Source: Branchiostoma lanceolatum
Taxonomy: Eukaryota; Chordata; Leptocardii; Amphioxiformes; Branchiostomatidae
Length of the DNA: 64,000 nt
Direction of reading: 5' to 3'
NCBI RefSeq assembly: GCF_035083965.1
Contig: NC_089740.1
Coordinates: forward strand, 12,354,052-12,418,051
The notes below the pieces were generated by a model. It ran no database searches, had not been told where the DNA came from, and saw only the letters and a program-made list of their open reading frames with translations. Each line of letters starts with the position of its first letter. Positions within the stretch are counted from its first letter, which is position 1. The translations under genes and the position numbers were made by a program. Of the stretch, positions 44,901 to 56,590 are shown in pieces.

Positions 44901-47900
44901 TAAAATAAAATTGTACAACGTCAACTCTTGTAATCCTCGGCTGGATACTGTAAGACTGCCACATTAAAAAGACCTGCTGCCTAAACTCTGTAACCAATAG
45001 AGAATTGGGTGCCAAACAGTTACTTCAGAGTGCTAAGGTTAAAGAGATCTGAAGTATCCCCAAGGTATGCACACTTAAGATATGTTAGTGTCCAGAAAAT
45101 TATTGAAAGCGACCGAGAAAACTGTTTCTTTAATGTAGTGGTTTTAGGGTATAACATGTACTTAAAAAACATGTTAAGAACAAACTTTTGGACAAGTACA
45201 AAACCTATGTCCAGAACACTAGCAACAATACTAAAAGTAATAGTAATGGTAATGCCTGTGGACCCAAACAGAACATCCAACTTCAACTGTTTACCAACAG
45301 TAATCCTAACTCACTGATGTTCCCTTTCTGTAAGCTGCCTGCTGGAACAATTCCTTTATCAACCTGAAATGTGCCAAAAACACATCAGAGGAACCAAATA
45401 TCTGGGAATGGTACTAGAAAACTTTTCTCTGGTTCAACAATGTTTGGTAGAACTATCAAATAAAGTACAGCTACCTGTCGTACCTACAGGAACCACTAGG
45501 GGGCACTGTGGCAGACCTGAGACCAGATTCAACTGCTGACATGGTTGCTAACTAGTGCTGCATACCTAAACCCCGGACCTGATCCGGACTGGACCTAACG
45601 TTTAAGTCCGGACTTGAAAAAAAAAATGTCTCTCGCTTATACTCTCCTTTTTGTTTTAAACCATCTTTAACCTTCCTTAGATCATGAAATTTGCACTGGA
45701 AAAAATGTGAAAACATTGCTGCTTTTGTGTTTATAACTAAACTTTTGTGTTTACTACTGACTATACTTACAAGTCCGCACCTGAACCTGAACCTCTGGAT
45801 CTAAATCTGGACCTGAACCTGAACAGGGGTTTAGGTACACAGCACTATCGCTAACCAACAAGCCTGGACGATGATAATGTAACGGACCATTTCTGGCCTG
45901 TCCCCCACCCCTAGGTGAATCTCCGGTGATAACTCAAGGAGCACTCACAGACAAGACGCCTTGAGGCCTTTATTCGTCTCTCTACTCGTCTATCCATGAC
46001 GTCACTGGAAGAGTCTATATCTATCAGGAGGGGGGGATGAGTCCACTATGGGCTCTTACACTAAATTACCAAAAAGGAGGAAAGAGGTGAAGAAGGTAAC
46101 ATGCTCCCCCTCCCGAGACTGACAATGGAACAGTCCTAAGAAATATTCCTAGCTGTATGAAGAGTTCTACTCCAGGTTGTAGAAAATGTCTCACTTTTCA
46201 CTCTCCCCCACCCAGCTGGAGATGAGGTCGGAGCTGGACACACAGTAGAACGTGGAGTCTATCTCTGACGACAGCGCATGGGCTAGGCGAGACTTCCCTG
46301 GAACAACAACAAAACAAGCCATTTGTCACAATTGTCTTTAACAAAATAAATGCAGGATAAAGGTACAAAAAGTTTAAACATGGTATATTTATTAGAAGAC
46401 ATGTAACTAAATAGTAAATGAATAGCTCAGTCCATTATTATCATTAATTGTGTTTCTTGAAAAGAGGTGGGGGAATCTACCCCTGGCCAGTACAATGAAC
46501 CTGCATACATGTACTGTATATACTATAAACTTTCTATCTTTCCTGTCTAAAATGAGCTATACTGGTTTGAGATAACTTTTAAATTAATGGTTCATTCATT
46601 CATTACCATAAAACTCCTATTTACGTACACAATTTTTAAACTTTTCAAGTTGCAAGCAGGTGCTCCAGGCCGACACCAAAGTCGGGGTGCATACGTTAGG
46701 AGGGGTTCTTCCTCGGAAAAATCGCATATCAGCATGAGAGTATGGTACATCTTCATGAAAATGAAGTGTGGAATGCTACCACACAATCAATCAGTAATAA
46801 AGAATAAATAATACATATGCTTAAATTGTCTGATATTTTCTACCCAGAAACATTTTCTCAGTAACCCTTTAAGTCGGTAAACATCATCGGAAGGATGATC
46901 ATGTCAACCTCTTAACTATCCACCGAAATGCTGGAGAGGGGGTGCGTACGTTAGGAGGGTTTTTCCCCTGAACGTTTCAACTCACTGAGTCTGGCCTGCA
47001 ATCGTCCCAAATCGGGGGTGCGTACGTTAGGAGGGGTGCGTACGTAAATAGGGATTTTACGGTAATTCATTTTATAACATTGTCTGTAGTCTTACCTGTA
47101 CCTGGTGGCCCGTACAAGAGGATTCTTCTCCATGGCTTTCTCCCACCTGAAACAAGATGGAACGTCGTCAGCTGAAGAGAAAACATTCATCTTTACAATA
47201 GCATCTTGACTTTGCAAAAGGAATACAGTTGTTTGTATTACATTTCAATTTTCATGATGTAAAATCTTGAATTAAGAAAATCTTGAAGTAAGAATTATGA
47301 CTAGAACTGAATGTTAAATGAAAATGTACAATATTAATTTTCACAAAACATGAACCCATCTTATAAAGTAACTAAGATCTACCAGAATAATTCAGCAGTG
47401 CCACCTGTGAACAAGTGTGGGTACTGCAGGGGGAGAATGATGGCCTCCCTCAGAGCCTGCTTGGCTTCTTCCAACCCAGCCACATCCTGGAACCTTAAGG
47501 ACCCCTTGGGCACGATTGCATCTTCAATGGAGATCCTCCTGCTTGTCTTTCTGTCATCTGGTTGTTTCTTAGACACTGGAGTGTCCACACAACCTGGAAA
47601 TCAACAACACTGTTTCAAAATTGTATCCAGTTGCTTGAGTAACTATTTTGGTGGAACAACCAGGAATTATAAAGTCTTTCTTAAATTTATGACTTGATTT
47701 TACAGAATGACATAATACGGACAGCCAAAAATTGATGAGTATGTAAAAAGAAAGGTGAGCAATACAGAAAGTAATCACGAAAGTTGTAATATAATTGAAA
47801 ATACAAAACATAGCACCCACAATGAAACTTGCTCTTTAATTCATCCACACCTATTCACATGCCAAATATTACAACAGTCCATCCATGCAAACCACAACAT

Positions 47901-48728
47901 ATAACACATACTACAGAAATCATAACCTTCTTGGTGTATGTATGTCATTGTGATGTGTATACATATGTTTTCATTGAATGTTTCAACACTGGAAAATTGG
48001 CTTTATACGCTACAAGGAATCAGGGCTGTCTCCAAATTTGCTTGATGAGACAAAAAAATTCAAGATTTCTTTAAAAAAATCTGAACTTCATGACAAGAAA
48101 CTGATGGAAATGTATTTTCGCAAGCTTAAAATGCCAGATTCAATGCAGGGCTGTCTCCAGGACCCGTCCCTCCGTTCTGGGACAGAAATTTGCTTGTTGA
48201 GACCAGAAAAAAATTTACCCTTTCCGTCCTGAATTCTGAACTTTATGACTTGAAATTCATGAAAAGGTATCTTTAAAAGCTTAAAATTATGAATTTAACA
48301 ACGAAAATTCAAAACATCGGCTACCAACAAGGACTGGGACGTAAAAAAATTCAAAGCTGGAGACAGCCCTGATTCAATGACATAGAAACTAACAACAGGG
48401 GCTCCCAAACAATGAGTAAGTCAGAAAAAAATCTAAATCTGGAGACGACCCTGAATTGCATGGATGAAGGTTAGACATCCAGATAGTAAGATATGCCAGA
48501 AATAGTTACTCAAGCAACTGGATAAAATTTTGAAACTAATTTTGAAATTATTTCAAATTTTCATCCAGTTGCTTGCGACCCTGAATTGAATCAATGAAAA
48601 GTAAGAGTCCTACGGGGTTGAGTGGAAACTCCCTCAGGCACCAGTCTGCTGGTGGTTAGTTGTCTCTGTTTGGTGTGGAGGATCTGCATCTGGTAGTCCA
48701 TGGATCTCAGCAGTTCTGACAGGGCTGC
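41937..48728 (-). CDS. VPS4-like AAA+ ATPase, N-terminus not found
   Basis: VPS4 proteins are AAA+ machines that disassemble ESCRT-III on membranes; this is a diverged relative. Exons: 48614-48728, 47405-47593, 47096-47146, 46195-46297, 45315-45363, 44171-44397, 43299-43489, 42629-42705, 41937-42053 (TGA 41937-41939). Phases match and give 372 residues. Motifs in order: [20 protein letters not shown], Walker A GPPGTGKS (split by an intron), [24 protein letters not shown], Walker [25 protein letters not shown] with arginine fingers, TQGYSGSDI (sensor 2), and a VPS4-like last helix. All catalytic residues are present. The usual SDMLRSL-type linker is shortened. A MIT-bearing N-terminal part should lie upstream, but I could not locate it. 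Katanin is less likely given PHLFTGG and the C-terminus. Confidence 0.85.
42972..43200. mobile_element. MITE with GGCCACACC ends, copy 2
   Basis: Starts GGCCACACCAATTCAATTTC and ends AAATTGGTGTGGCC, about 90% like copy 1 by eye. It lies in an intron of the AAA gene. Confidence 0.82.
44390..44960. repeat. Tandem repeats copying an AAA-gene acceptor site
   Basis: Units of about 160-185 bp start at AGATAACCTGGTGATAAAA near 44391, 44580 and 44740. They carry GTTTTGAGTGACAATTCTTA sub-repeats of about 31 bp, and AGACTGCCACATTAAAAAG. On the minus strand the unit border is the acceptor TTTTATCACCAG/GTTATC of exon 44171-44397, so two extra acceptors lie upstream. Confidence 0.85.
45556..45846. mobile_element. 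~290 bp element with CCTAAACCCC ends
   Basis: Left GTGCTGCATACCTAAACCCC and right GGGGTTTAGGTACACAGCAC are near-perfect inverted ends. The inside is rich in GGACCTGAACCTGAACC words. It lies in an AAA-gene intron. Confidence 0.65.
46455..46585 (+). mobile_element. SINE 3' fragment
   Basis: GGGGGAATCTACCCC, CCAGTACAATGAACCTGCAT and CTGGTTTGAGATAAC match the 3' half of the SINE at 9583-9905. The tRNA head is absent. Confidence 0.6.
47612..47660. repeat. F1 foldback arm
   Basis: TTTCAAAATTGTATCCAGTT followed by GCTTGAGTAACTATTTTGG, one arm of the F1 family, 20 bp upstream of an AAA exon acceptor. Confidence 0.6.
48146..48371. mobile_element. 226 bp hAT-like non-autonomous element
   Basis: Ends CAGGGCTGTCTCCAG and CTGGAGACAGCCCTG are perfect inverted repeats. 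It is flanked by identical 8 bp ATTCAATG (48138-48145 and 48372-48379), the hAT target length. It sits inside a related outer element whose ends are CAGGGCTGTCTCC (about 48023) and GGAGACGACCCTG (about 48453), so it is nested. Confidence 0.88.
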
Positions 48729-48744
48729 CTGCAAACATATAAAT

Positions 48745-48952
48745 GCATCTAAATTCGCGAGGTTTTTATTTCGCGCTAAGGGGAAAATGGAGTGGTTGTG
48801 GTTTTGATTTCGCGGCAGCGCTATAGTCACATATTGCTAAAGTATTGGACAAAAATGTTTGCAGTGGTTTTAAGTTTGCGGTGAAACGGTCGCTGCGAAA
48901 ACCGCGAACATAAAACAACCACAAACATTTCTGCATTTACAGTAACCATGAA
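48745..48952. mobile_element. TTTGCGGTG-type MITE, copy 1
   Basis: Contains TTTTTATTTCGCGCTAAGG, GCGCTATAGTCACATA, TTTGCGGTGAAACGGT and ends CATTTCTGCATTTACAGTA. The copy at about 52065-52262 matches along its length. A diverged one is at 53455-53665. The left side is about 17 bp from the AAA exon at 48728. Confidence 0.75.
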
Positions 48953-49164
48953 TTATGCACATGAGAACTTAATTTGCATTAATTTGAATTCCTCTGTTTC
49001 AAGGACGAAATTGACAACATAAGAACAGCAAGAGTTCTTTTGGAATATAATTTATAAGTAGACTATTGTCCGATGATGTAATACTAATAGCAGAAGAATT
49101 GATTCTACTCATTGATCTCTTACTCTGCATGCCATCAATTCACATAGACAATCAGACTTTCACT

Positions 49165-49765
49165 TCATTTGGACCTGTTTCTGGTGCTGTTTTCTTCACA
49201 CAAATACAATCAGACCTGTCCCTGGTGCTGTTTTCTTCACACAAACACAATAAGACCTGTCCCTGGTGCTGATTTCTTTACACAAACACAATCAGACCTG
49301 TTCCTGGTGCTGTTTTCTTCACACAAATACAATCAGACCTGTCTCTGGTGCTGATTTCTGTCCACAAACACAATCAGACCTATCCCTGGTGCTGATTTCT
49401 GTAGACAAACACAATCAGACCTGTCCCTGGAGCTGATTTCTGTACACAAACACAATCAGACCTATCCCTGATGCTGATTTCTTTACACAAACACAATCAG
49501 ACCTGTCCCTGATGCTGATTTCTTTACACAAATACAATCAGACCTGTCCCTGGTGCTGTTTTCTTCACACAAACACAATAAGACCTGTCCCTGGCGATGA
49601 TTTCTGTCCACAAACACAGTCAGACCTGTCCCTGGTGCTGATTTCTGTCCACAAACACAATCAGACCTATCCCTGGTGCTGATTTCTGTACACAAACACA
49701 ATCAGACCTGTCCCTGATGCTGATTTCTGTACACAAACACAGTCAGACTTGTCCCTGGTGCTGAA
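49165..49765. repeat. 41 bp minisatellite, ~14 units
   Basis: CAGACCTG-type words recur at 49211, 49252, 49293 and 49334, a strict 41 bp period. Units read CACAAACACAATCAGACCTG then TCCCTGGTGCTGATTTCT. It is followed by a CA/CCCA-rich stretch to about 49910. ORFs on both strands here are artefacts of the repeat. Confidence 0.95.
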
Positions 49766-49994
49766 TGCTACACACCCACACACACCGACCTGCACACCCC
49801 TACACACACCACCTTCCTACAACCCTTACACATACCCACCCACACAACCACCCACTCACACAACCACCAACCGACCACACAACCACCCACCAACCTCCCC
49901 CAAACACACACTCAACAGGATCTCTCATCTTAACAACTTATACAAGACTGAATCTATTCCTTTCCTTCAAGTGTGTGTCCTGAGGTTGTAACTG

Positions 49995-50490
49995 GTCACA
50001 GACACAAACACCAGGTCCTTGAGAGTCCATCTAATGTTAATCTCGATGACATGAAAATGGAGATCTAAATCTCTTGATATATCTACACCATAACACCAAG
50101 GACAGTGGTTTACAAAACGATCAAAACAAAAGAGAGACTCAAACACCAGGTCCTTTAAAGTCATTGAAATATTTATCTTAATGGTATAAAGATGAAGATG
50201 TTAATCTCTTGATATATCTACACCATAACACCAAGGACAGTGGTTTACAAAATGATCAAAACAAAGTAGAAACACAAACACCAAGTCGTAGAAAGTCCAT
50301 GAAATGTTAATCTTGATGACATAAAATGAAGATCTAAGTCGTCTGATATATCTACACCATAACAGCAAGGACAGTGGTTTAAAAACTGATCAAAACAAAA
50401 AACAGACCAAGTCCTTGAAAGTCTATGAAATGTTAATCTTGATGACATAAAAATGAAGATCTAAATCGCGTGGTATACCTATAACACCAA
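49995..50490. repeat. ~134 bp tandem repeat, ~3.5 units
   Basis: TCTACACCATAAC recurs at 50082, 50217 and 50351. Units hold GATATATCTACACC, ACCAAGGACAGTGGTTTA and GATCAAAACAAA. Confidence 0.92.
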
Positions 50491-52064
50491 GGACAGGGGT
50501 TTAATTAGCTAGGACAGCGGCACGTTGATATGAGGTGGGATAAAGCAGGCACTATACATTACTCTGGAGCTGCCATCACTCAGTGGATAAAGTACTCTGC
50601 TGCAATCGCCATCCATCAATAGAAATTGGCACTTCCCATGTACCTTCCACCACCGCAAGTGTCCGCAAGTACTCTACAAATGGTGCGTCGGCGTTACGAT
50701 GTGTTACAGAACGGATGGAACCTATTGTGTCCTGACAACTTCGTGCACTCGAGGCCGTTTAACAGCTATTTATCACTGGCGGTAAGTATGCGTGATTAGG
50801 ACCATACTATGCGTAGATAGAATTGTTGGACCGCTGTCCTGCCATCCATCCTAACTCCGCTTGATAAGCTGACTTTCCCGCCGAGATCCATCAACCTACA
50901 TGGTGGAGAGAGCGTGATCTATCCCAAATCCGCCGCCATACGTCTGTATGAAGCGGCTCTCACCTTGGTATAGCTCTTGTCTACTGTTTCTTTTCCGTCG
51001 ATTCATCTTGCCTGAATACATCATACCCAGTAGACTGGTAGTCTTAACCTGGAGCCAGCAGGTCTCATGCAGGGTTGGCGGCTGTCTATTACTCATCACT
51101 AGGGGTTTGTGATACTTCAAACTGACAGGAGCTATGCCATTTTTACACCTAGAGAAACTTAGGTTCCAAATGCTATACTGTTTTACACTAAGTGTCAGCA
51201 CGGAGTAAGACTATTCCTCCCCGAAATCTAAGTAAGGATGTGGGACTAGCTATGAAAATGTTTGTCGAGATTTAGCTTAAATTTACAACTTGTCAATCAA
51301 AGGATCAAGATTCATATTTGCATCCCATCACACGAACTTGATACAAGTTACATATCCTTGATACTTGGACAGATCTAGAGTAAGAAGACATTTTGGAACA
51401 CCATTAACCTTTAGCGCACTGAAGTAACCGTTTGGCACCCCATTCTCTATTGGTTACAGGGTAAGGCAGCAGGGAGAAGGTTAAAATCCTTACGGAGTGT
51501 CCTAAATCCCAGATATGTAAACTCAACAAGGTTATATCATACTCTAGAGATCTAGTAACGCATACGGACGTCAGAGGCACAATTAAGGATCCAGCTCAAA
51601 ATTGTCCTAGAAAAAATACTCGCTGTTCTAACTATCGTGAAATCTAACTGTAGTGTCCATGGCCTTTACCCTTGTGAGGCATCTACTCAAATTCCAGCCC
51701 CCCACCCAATTTTGTTTGCTTAATATGAACGTTTGTCAATATCAACAGTAACGTTCACTTACTTAACTCTCATAATTCTATCTGGCACCAAAAGAGGATT
51801 AAAGAAATGGCATTATCATGCAAGGCCTTCTCAAGAATGTCTTGAACACCTGGATATCTGAAGTGTGCACACCTCTGGGATTACTGATGGCGTACTAGTG
51901 GAACTCTTTATATTCACTTTTGTCTTCTTCTTGTGGCTGTCTTACTCTTAGGGTATCGACGTTAATTATTATCATATTCATACTCTCAATTTTGGCCATA
52001 AGGTTCATGGCCTCCCCATGCATGTTGTTGTTGTTGCTTCTAAATCGTGTTGTTGCGCGGCAGC

Positions 52065-52262
52065 AGCTTGAGTTCCCGTGGTTTTTATTTCGCGCTAAGG
52101 CGAAAATGGAGTGTTCGCGGCGGTTTATGTTCGTTGCAGCGCTATAGTCACATACTGCTACAGTATTGGATACAATGTTTGCAGTGGCTTAAAGTTTGCG
52201 GTGAAACGGTAGCCGCAAAAACGTGACCATAAAATCACCGCGAACATTTCTGCATTTACAGT
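52065..52262. mobile_element. TTTGCGGTG-type MITE, copy 2
   Basis: Matches 48745-48952 (GTTTTTATTTCGCGCTAAGG, GCAGCGCTATAGTCACATAC, CATTTCTGCATTTACAGTA). It abuts a LINE tail on its right. Confidence 0.75.
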
Positions 52263-52520
52263 ATATTACACCGAACGGTCTGTTACACCTAGTCTTTGCA
52301 TATCTGACTGCAACCGTTCTTTAAAGCTACTTAGTGAAGATGCTCCTACAGTGCTTGATGACAACGAGTTCCATTCTACTATGGTTCTTGGAAAATAAGA
52401 ATTTTTGAACACATCAATCCTTGGCTGATAACTCTGGTACTTAAAAGCATGACTATTTCTAGTCTTCTTCTGAGCTGGCATTAGATACTTATCAGTTGGT
52501 ACGTCCACAAGATCAAACAA
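52261..52520 (-). mobile_element. LINE ORF2 C-terminal fragment
   Basis: The minus strand reads YQPRIDVFKNSYFPRTIVEW then NSLSSSTVGASSLSSFKERL and a stop near 52266. This end-of-ORF signature is common to CR1/L2-type LINEs. It is the same family as 34105-34375 but 5' truncated. Confidence 0.7.
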
Positions 52521-53454
52521 TAAACTCTATTTGACATTTTCAACTTTGTGTTAAACATGGTCCAGTGGGTGTTATATATATATATAGGTCAGCTGTAGAG
52601 ATGGGAGGGGTTTGCCAGACCAAAAGGGTTTTGAGTGATGGGGGAATCAGCCTTCCCCGCGGAGTGATGCACAGTTCACGGTGTCTGAACTATTGAAGGG
52701 ATTGAACTTTTTCATCAACCACTGATCCCACCACTTGGCAACAGCATTCATCACGCAATTTTTCCACCTCGTGGATCGGCAGTATCATTTATTTTCCCTT
52801 CAAACTATCGGAGAGGTTGCTATATATAGTTTTTCCGCCACGTTTGCTAATGCTTACTGATGGCATACGCACATGAATTGCACCCCAAAAAATAGATCAA
52901 ACACCCTGCTATTCTGTAAAGATTAGATGAAAATATGAAAATCAAGAATTTGTAGTATCTTTGAATTCAAAATAATAACAATAACACAACAGACGACTGA
53001 ACAAATTTGACCTGTCCCTGGCTATATATAGTTTTTCTACCACATTTGCTAATGCTTACTGATGGCATACGCACGTGAATTGCACCAAAAAAAATAGATC
53101 AAACACCCTGCTATGCTGGAATCAGATAAAAATGTAAAAATCACGGAATGGTGGTATCTTTGAATTCAAAATGATGACAATAACACAATAAACAACTGAA
53201 CAAATTTCACTTGTCCTTGGTGCTGATTTTGTTACTGCTGTTCTGTTATAACTGTAAAAATTGTATCAAGTTTTGTTGTGAAAACAGAACTGACACTAGA
53301 TACGTATATGAATGTGTTAAAATGTTTTAATAGACCTCCGTTTCACATCTTAACCTTCAACCTACTAATGTAGCTGTTTGGCACCAAATTTGTATTGGTT
53401 ATGGGGTTAGGATGCAGGAAGAAGGTTAACACACACTGGCATGGTACATATTAC

Positions 53455-53665
53455 TTTTTTCTACTGTAAATACATCTAAGTTTGTGGTGGTTTTATGTAT
53501 ACTGTTTTCTCGTGGTGGCCTCTTCGCCGCAAACTTAAAACCAGTGAAAATACTTCCTCTGTCTTCTGCCCATCTATCCCATTGTTTTAACGCAACAATA
53601 AAATAACCCGCAAACACTCAATTTTCTCCTTACCACAAAATCAAAGTGCTGCATTTACAGTATTA
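53455..53665. mobile_element. TTTGCGGTG-type MITE, diverged copy
   Basis: Inverted-end structure from TACTGTAAATACATCTAAG to GTGCTGCATTTACAGTA, with CGCCGCAAACTTAAAACCAG inside. Confidence 0.55.
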
Positions 53666-54019
53666 TACTTTGTATCTTCAACTTAACTTACGAAAAATTC
53701 AAAACTGATACTCTAGTTCTAAGCATTTACATAATTAACATTGACATGAGAATGTTTTATGACTCAAGAGTGACTGTGCATGAGAGCTAATTTACTAAGA
53801 ATAATAAATGTCTTCACATGCAATAAGTGTTTCATGTCCTCCTTAGGGGGTCTAACCACTATCATGGGTGTAATTAGGAGGTATCAAAAGGAATATATAA
53901 TTACAGTACTTGGTGAACAACCCTTAAAAGTCTTTGATTCACTGACCAATTATCAATTTCTTAAGCTCATAAAGTATTCCAACTCAAGGATGTGACATAT
54001 CTATTCAGAGTTTTGGTAT

Positions 54020-54165
54020 AAAACCTAGTTCTACCAGATCTTTCTTTAGTCACTGACGAAAGATAGCAGATGCTGTCTGAAACGTCTGACTGTTTCTTGA
54101 GTAACTATTTTTGGCGTATCTTATTACCTGGATGTCTAACATTTATCAACGTATCAATCAAGGAT
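54020..54165. repeat. F1 foldback, half copy
   Basis: CAGATGCTGTCTGAAACGTC, TTGAGTAACTATTTTTGGCG and CCTGGATGTCTAACATTTAT place it in the 9.3 kb family, opposite orientation to the 13.0 kb copy. Confidence 0.7.
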
Positions 54166-54839
54166 GTATGGTTTTCATAAAGAAGCATTCCAAGGTACAC
54201 CACTATAGACTTGTATAAAGCTTTGAAAATACACACTAAATACGACTTGACTTGTCGCTAAGCTGTTATTTCTTAGCAAAGTTGGGCTGGAACGAATTCT
54301 TTGCATGTTTACCAAGGGTCATTCTATGTAATGATTTTGTTTTTGCTTGTTCTGTGGACAATTTGACATAACACATTATCTTTGCCGGGATCTCCAACTA
54401 CTGGTATACATATCTAACTCTTACTCTAAGGTCATTTTGTACATAACATACCGTCTGCACATTTTTCCCCATCTTCGAGTGAGTTCCTCTGGATCTATTG
54501 CTCCGGACACCAGTAATGATTTATTGAGCCCTCCCTTTCTTCCCCTATTACTCATCGTCATTTCCTACAGTGCGCTGGTAAGAACTAATTGTAAGAGACT
54601 TCGACGTACCATTGATCACATCCTTTCACTGGGCTTTGGATATCGTCTTCAAGGTCCGTCAAAATTTGTCTGCGTAATTTTCCATGGTTTCTCTGCCCAC
54701 GGTTTATATAAGCCTCTAGCAAGTAGGGCAGTCTTCAAGGCTATATACTGTACGTTCCTTTAAGTTTGCAACCCTTAGATTTTGTGGCACGGTGAAAGTT
54801 TGCTGTGTCTTTCAGTTTGCAGCTGAAACAAGATACTAG

Positions 54840-55045
54840 TGTACTCTCTCTCTCTCTCTCTCTTTCTCCCCCTCTCTCTCTCTTTCTCTCCAATTTTACG
54901 TCTTATGGGGGTTGGACATGCTTGCACATGGATGGGGGAGCACCAGAACTCCTCATCAAGTGCAAGTCTTTTTTGTAGCAAGAGTTTTTACGGCTGGATG
55001 CCCTTCCTAACGCCAACCCAAACCCTACTGCTGGACTTAGGACAT
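54840..55045. repeat. Repeat with (CT)n tract, inverse of the 6.9 kb copy
   Basis: (CT)n at about 54845-54890, then TTTACGTCTTATGGGGGTTG, CTTGCACATGGATGGGGGAG and GGCTGGATGCCCTTCCTAAC, the reverse complement of 6850-7069. Confidence 0.7.
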
Positions 55046-55669
55046 AGAGAATATGTGTTTAGTTACTTTTGCGGTGGTCTTATTTCGGGTAGGAGGAAAA
55101 GGAGGTTTTTGTGGTGTTTTAAATTCATGGCTGAAACAATTCTGTAGTACAGTGGTCATGTAAGGGAGACATATTTGCGGTGAAACCGGCAATGATAAAA
55201 CTATCATGAAAATTTCAAGATTTAGAGTAGTAACACGATGGAAAACTGAACATCAACAAAAGTTTGCAGAGGAAAATGACAGCATAAATGGCCCAGAAGA
55301 GTACACCGTGAATATTACAAGATTCACAGTATAATGCTGCAGCCAAACTCACTTACTCAATCGAGATAGCTCAAAACCTTTTCTCATTTCTTCCAGAAAA
55401 CAAATAATTTGAGAAGAAATACGTGTGAATTGAAATCTATCAGTAAGAACAACATCATATACATGGCTACAGTAAAACATTGTAATCAAATATCATAACA
55501 TCCTTATAGGCATGCAAATAGCATATTGGCAGTCCAACTATTACAGTGTATGTTTTGGGTGCCGATAATTAATCATGAGCGTTAAGACCCTTATCATTAA
55601 CATATTTTTTCATAATTAAAGGACCATCATCACATCAGCATTTCTGACATATCAAAACCAAGATCTAAC

Positions 55670-55765
55670 AGTCACTGACGAAAGACAGCAAATGCTGTCT
55701 GAAACGTTTCACTGTTTCAAAATTTTATCCAGTTGCTTGAGTAACTATTTTTGGCATACCCAAGA
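55670..55765. repeat. F1 foldback, half copy
   Basis: CACTGACGAAAGACAGCAAA, ATCCAGTTGCTTGAGTAACT and ATTTTTGGC match the family. Confidence 0.7.
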
Positions 55766-56361
55766 TCTAATATGATATTTTTCTGCTTAAGATTTTTCTA
55801 CTTCCAAGAAGGCTTTCAGATGATCTAATTGCACCCTGGGCAAAATGGAAGGAGAATGGTAGATCAAATTTGCTGGCATGGTTCGATAGATATATGTTCA
55901 AATATCAAGAAAGCTCTGCCAATTACATGTACAGCAGGGTCGGAATTACTCTGTGCTTCCAACTTTCAATAACGGCAGACAAAATGATTGATATGCTGCA
56001 ACATATCCCAGCTATTTGAAGCTGCAGGTTTTTCAGTACAGAAACAGGTCAATCCCACCCGCTATACCTCATCTTATTGGGGGCTGTCTCAAACGTTTAG
56101 ATGTATTTTCAGACAAAACAAGTTGTTTTAAAATGTGAAAATGATGTCACAGCAGTTCAGCTGAATGAAGAACTTTTTCTTTACTTCAAATTCACCACAA
56201 AACAAGGCTCATTACTACCGTAATTTGACAGGAAAGATAGACACTGTGGCATCGCAAGGTGTAATACTTCAATTTCACCATAAAACTATGCTCATTATAA
56301 TCATATAATTACTACAATTTTATAGTGCTCTTGACTGGAAAGATCAACACAGTGGTGTTAT

Positions 56362-56590
56362 AGTAGGGTATTTAGTCCAGATCCCAGAGGTCCTGGGTTC
56401 AAACCCCCTGACATGCCCCGACGTTGTGCCTTTAGGAAAGGCACTTTCCATGAATTTCCTCACTCCACTCTGGTGAAAATGAGTACCTACCTTCTGTTAC
56501 GTACATCCCTCGGATAGGATGTTAAAATCTGTCGCATTGGGCGAACAATGCTATGAAATTAACACATACAAATATTTTACCGCCCAACGC
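56362..56590 (+). mobile_element. SINE-like element
   Basis: A B-box-like GGGTTCAAACCCCC follows a weak A-box region. A body follows with GTGCCTTTAGGAAAGGCACT and CTGGTGAAAATGAGTACC. It differs from the other SINEs in the window. Confidence 0.5.

Noticed and set aside
54347-54763. 138-codon ORF
   Set aside because: Hydrophobic and AT-driven composition, no recognisable motif, no splice or promoter context; could be chance.
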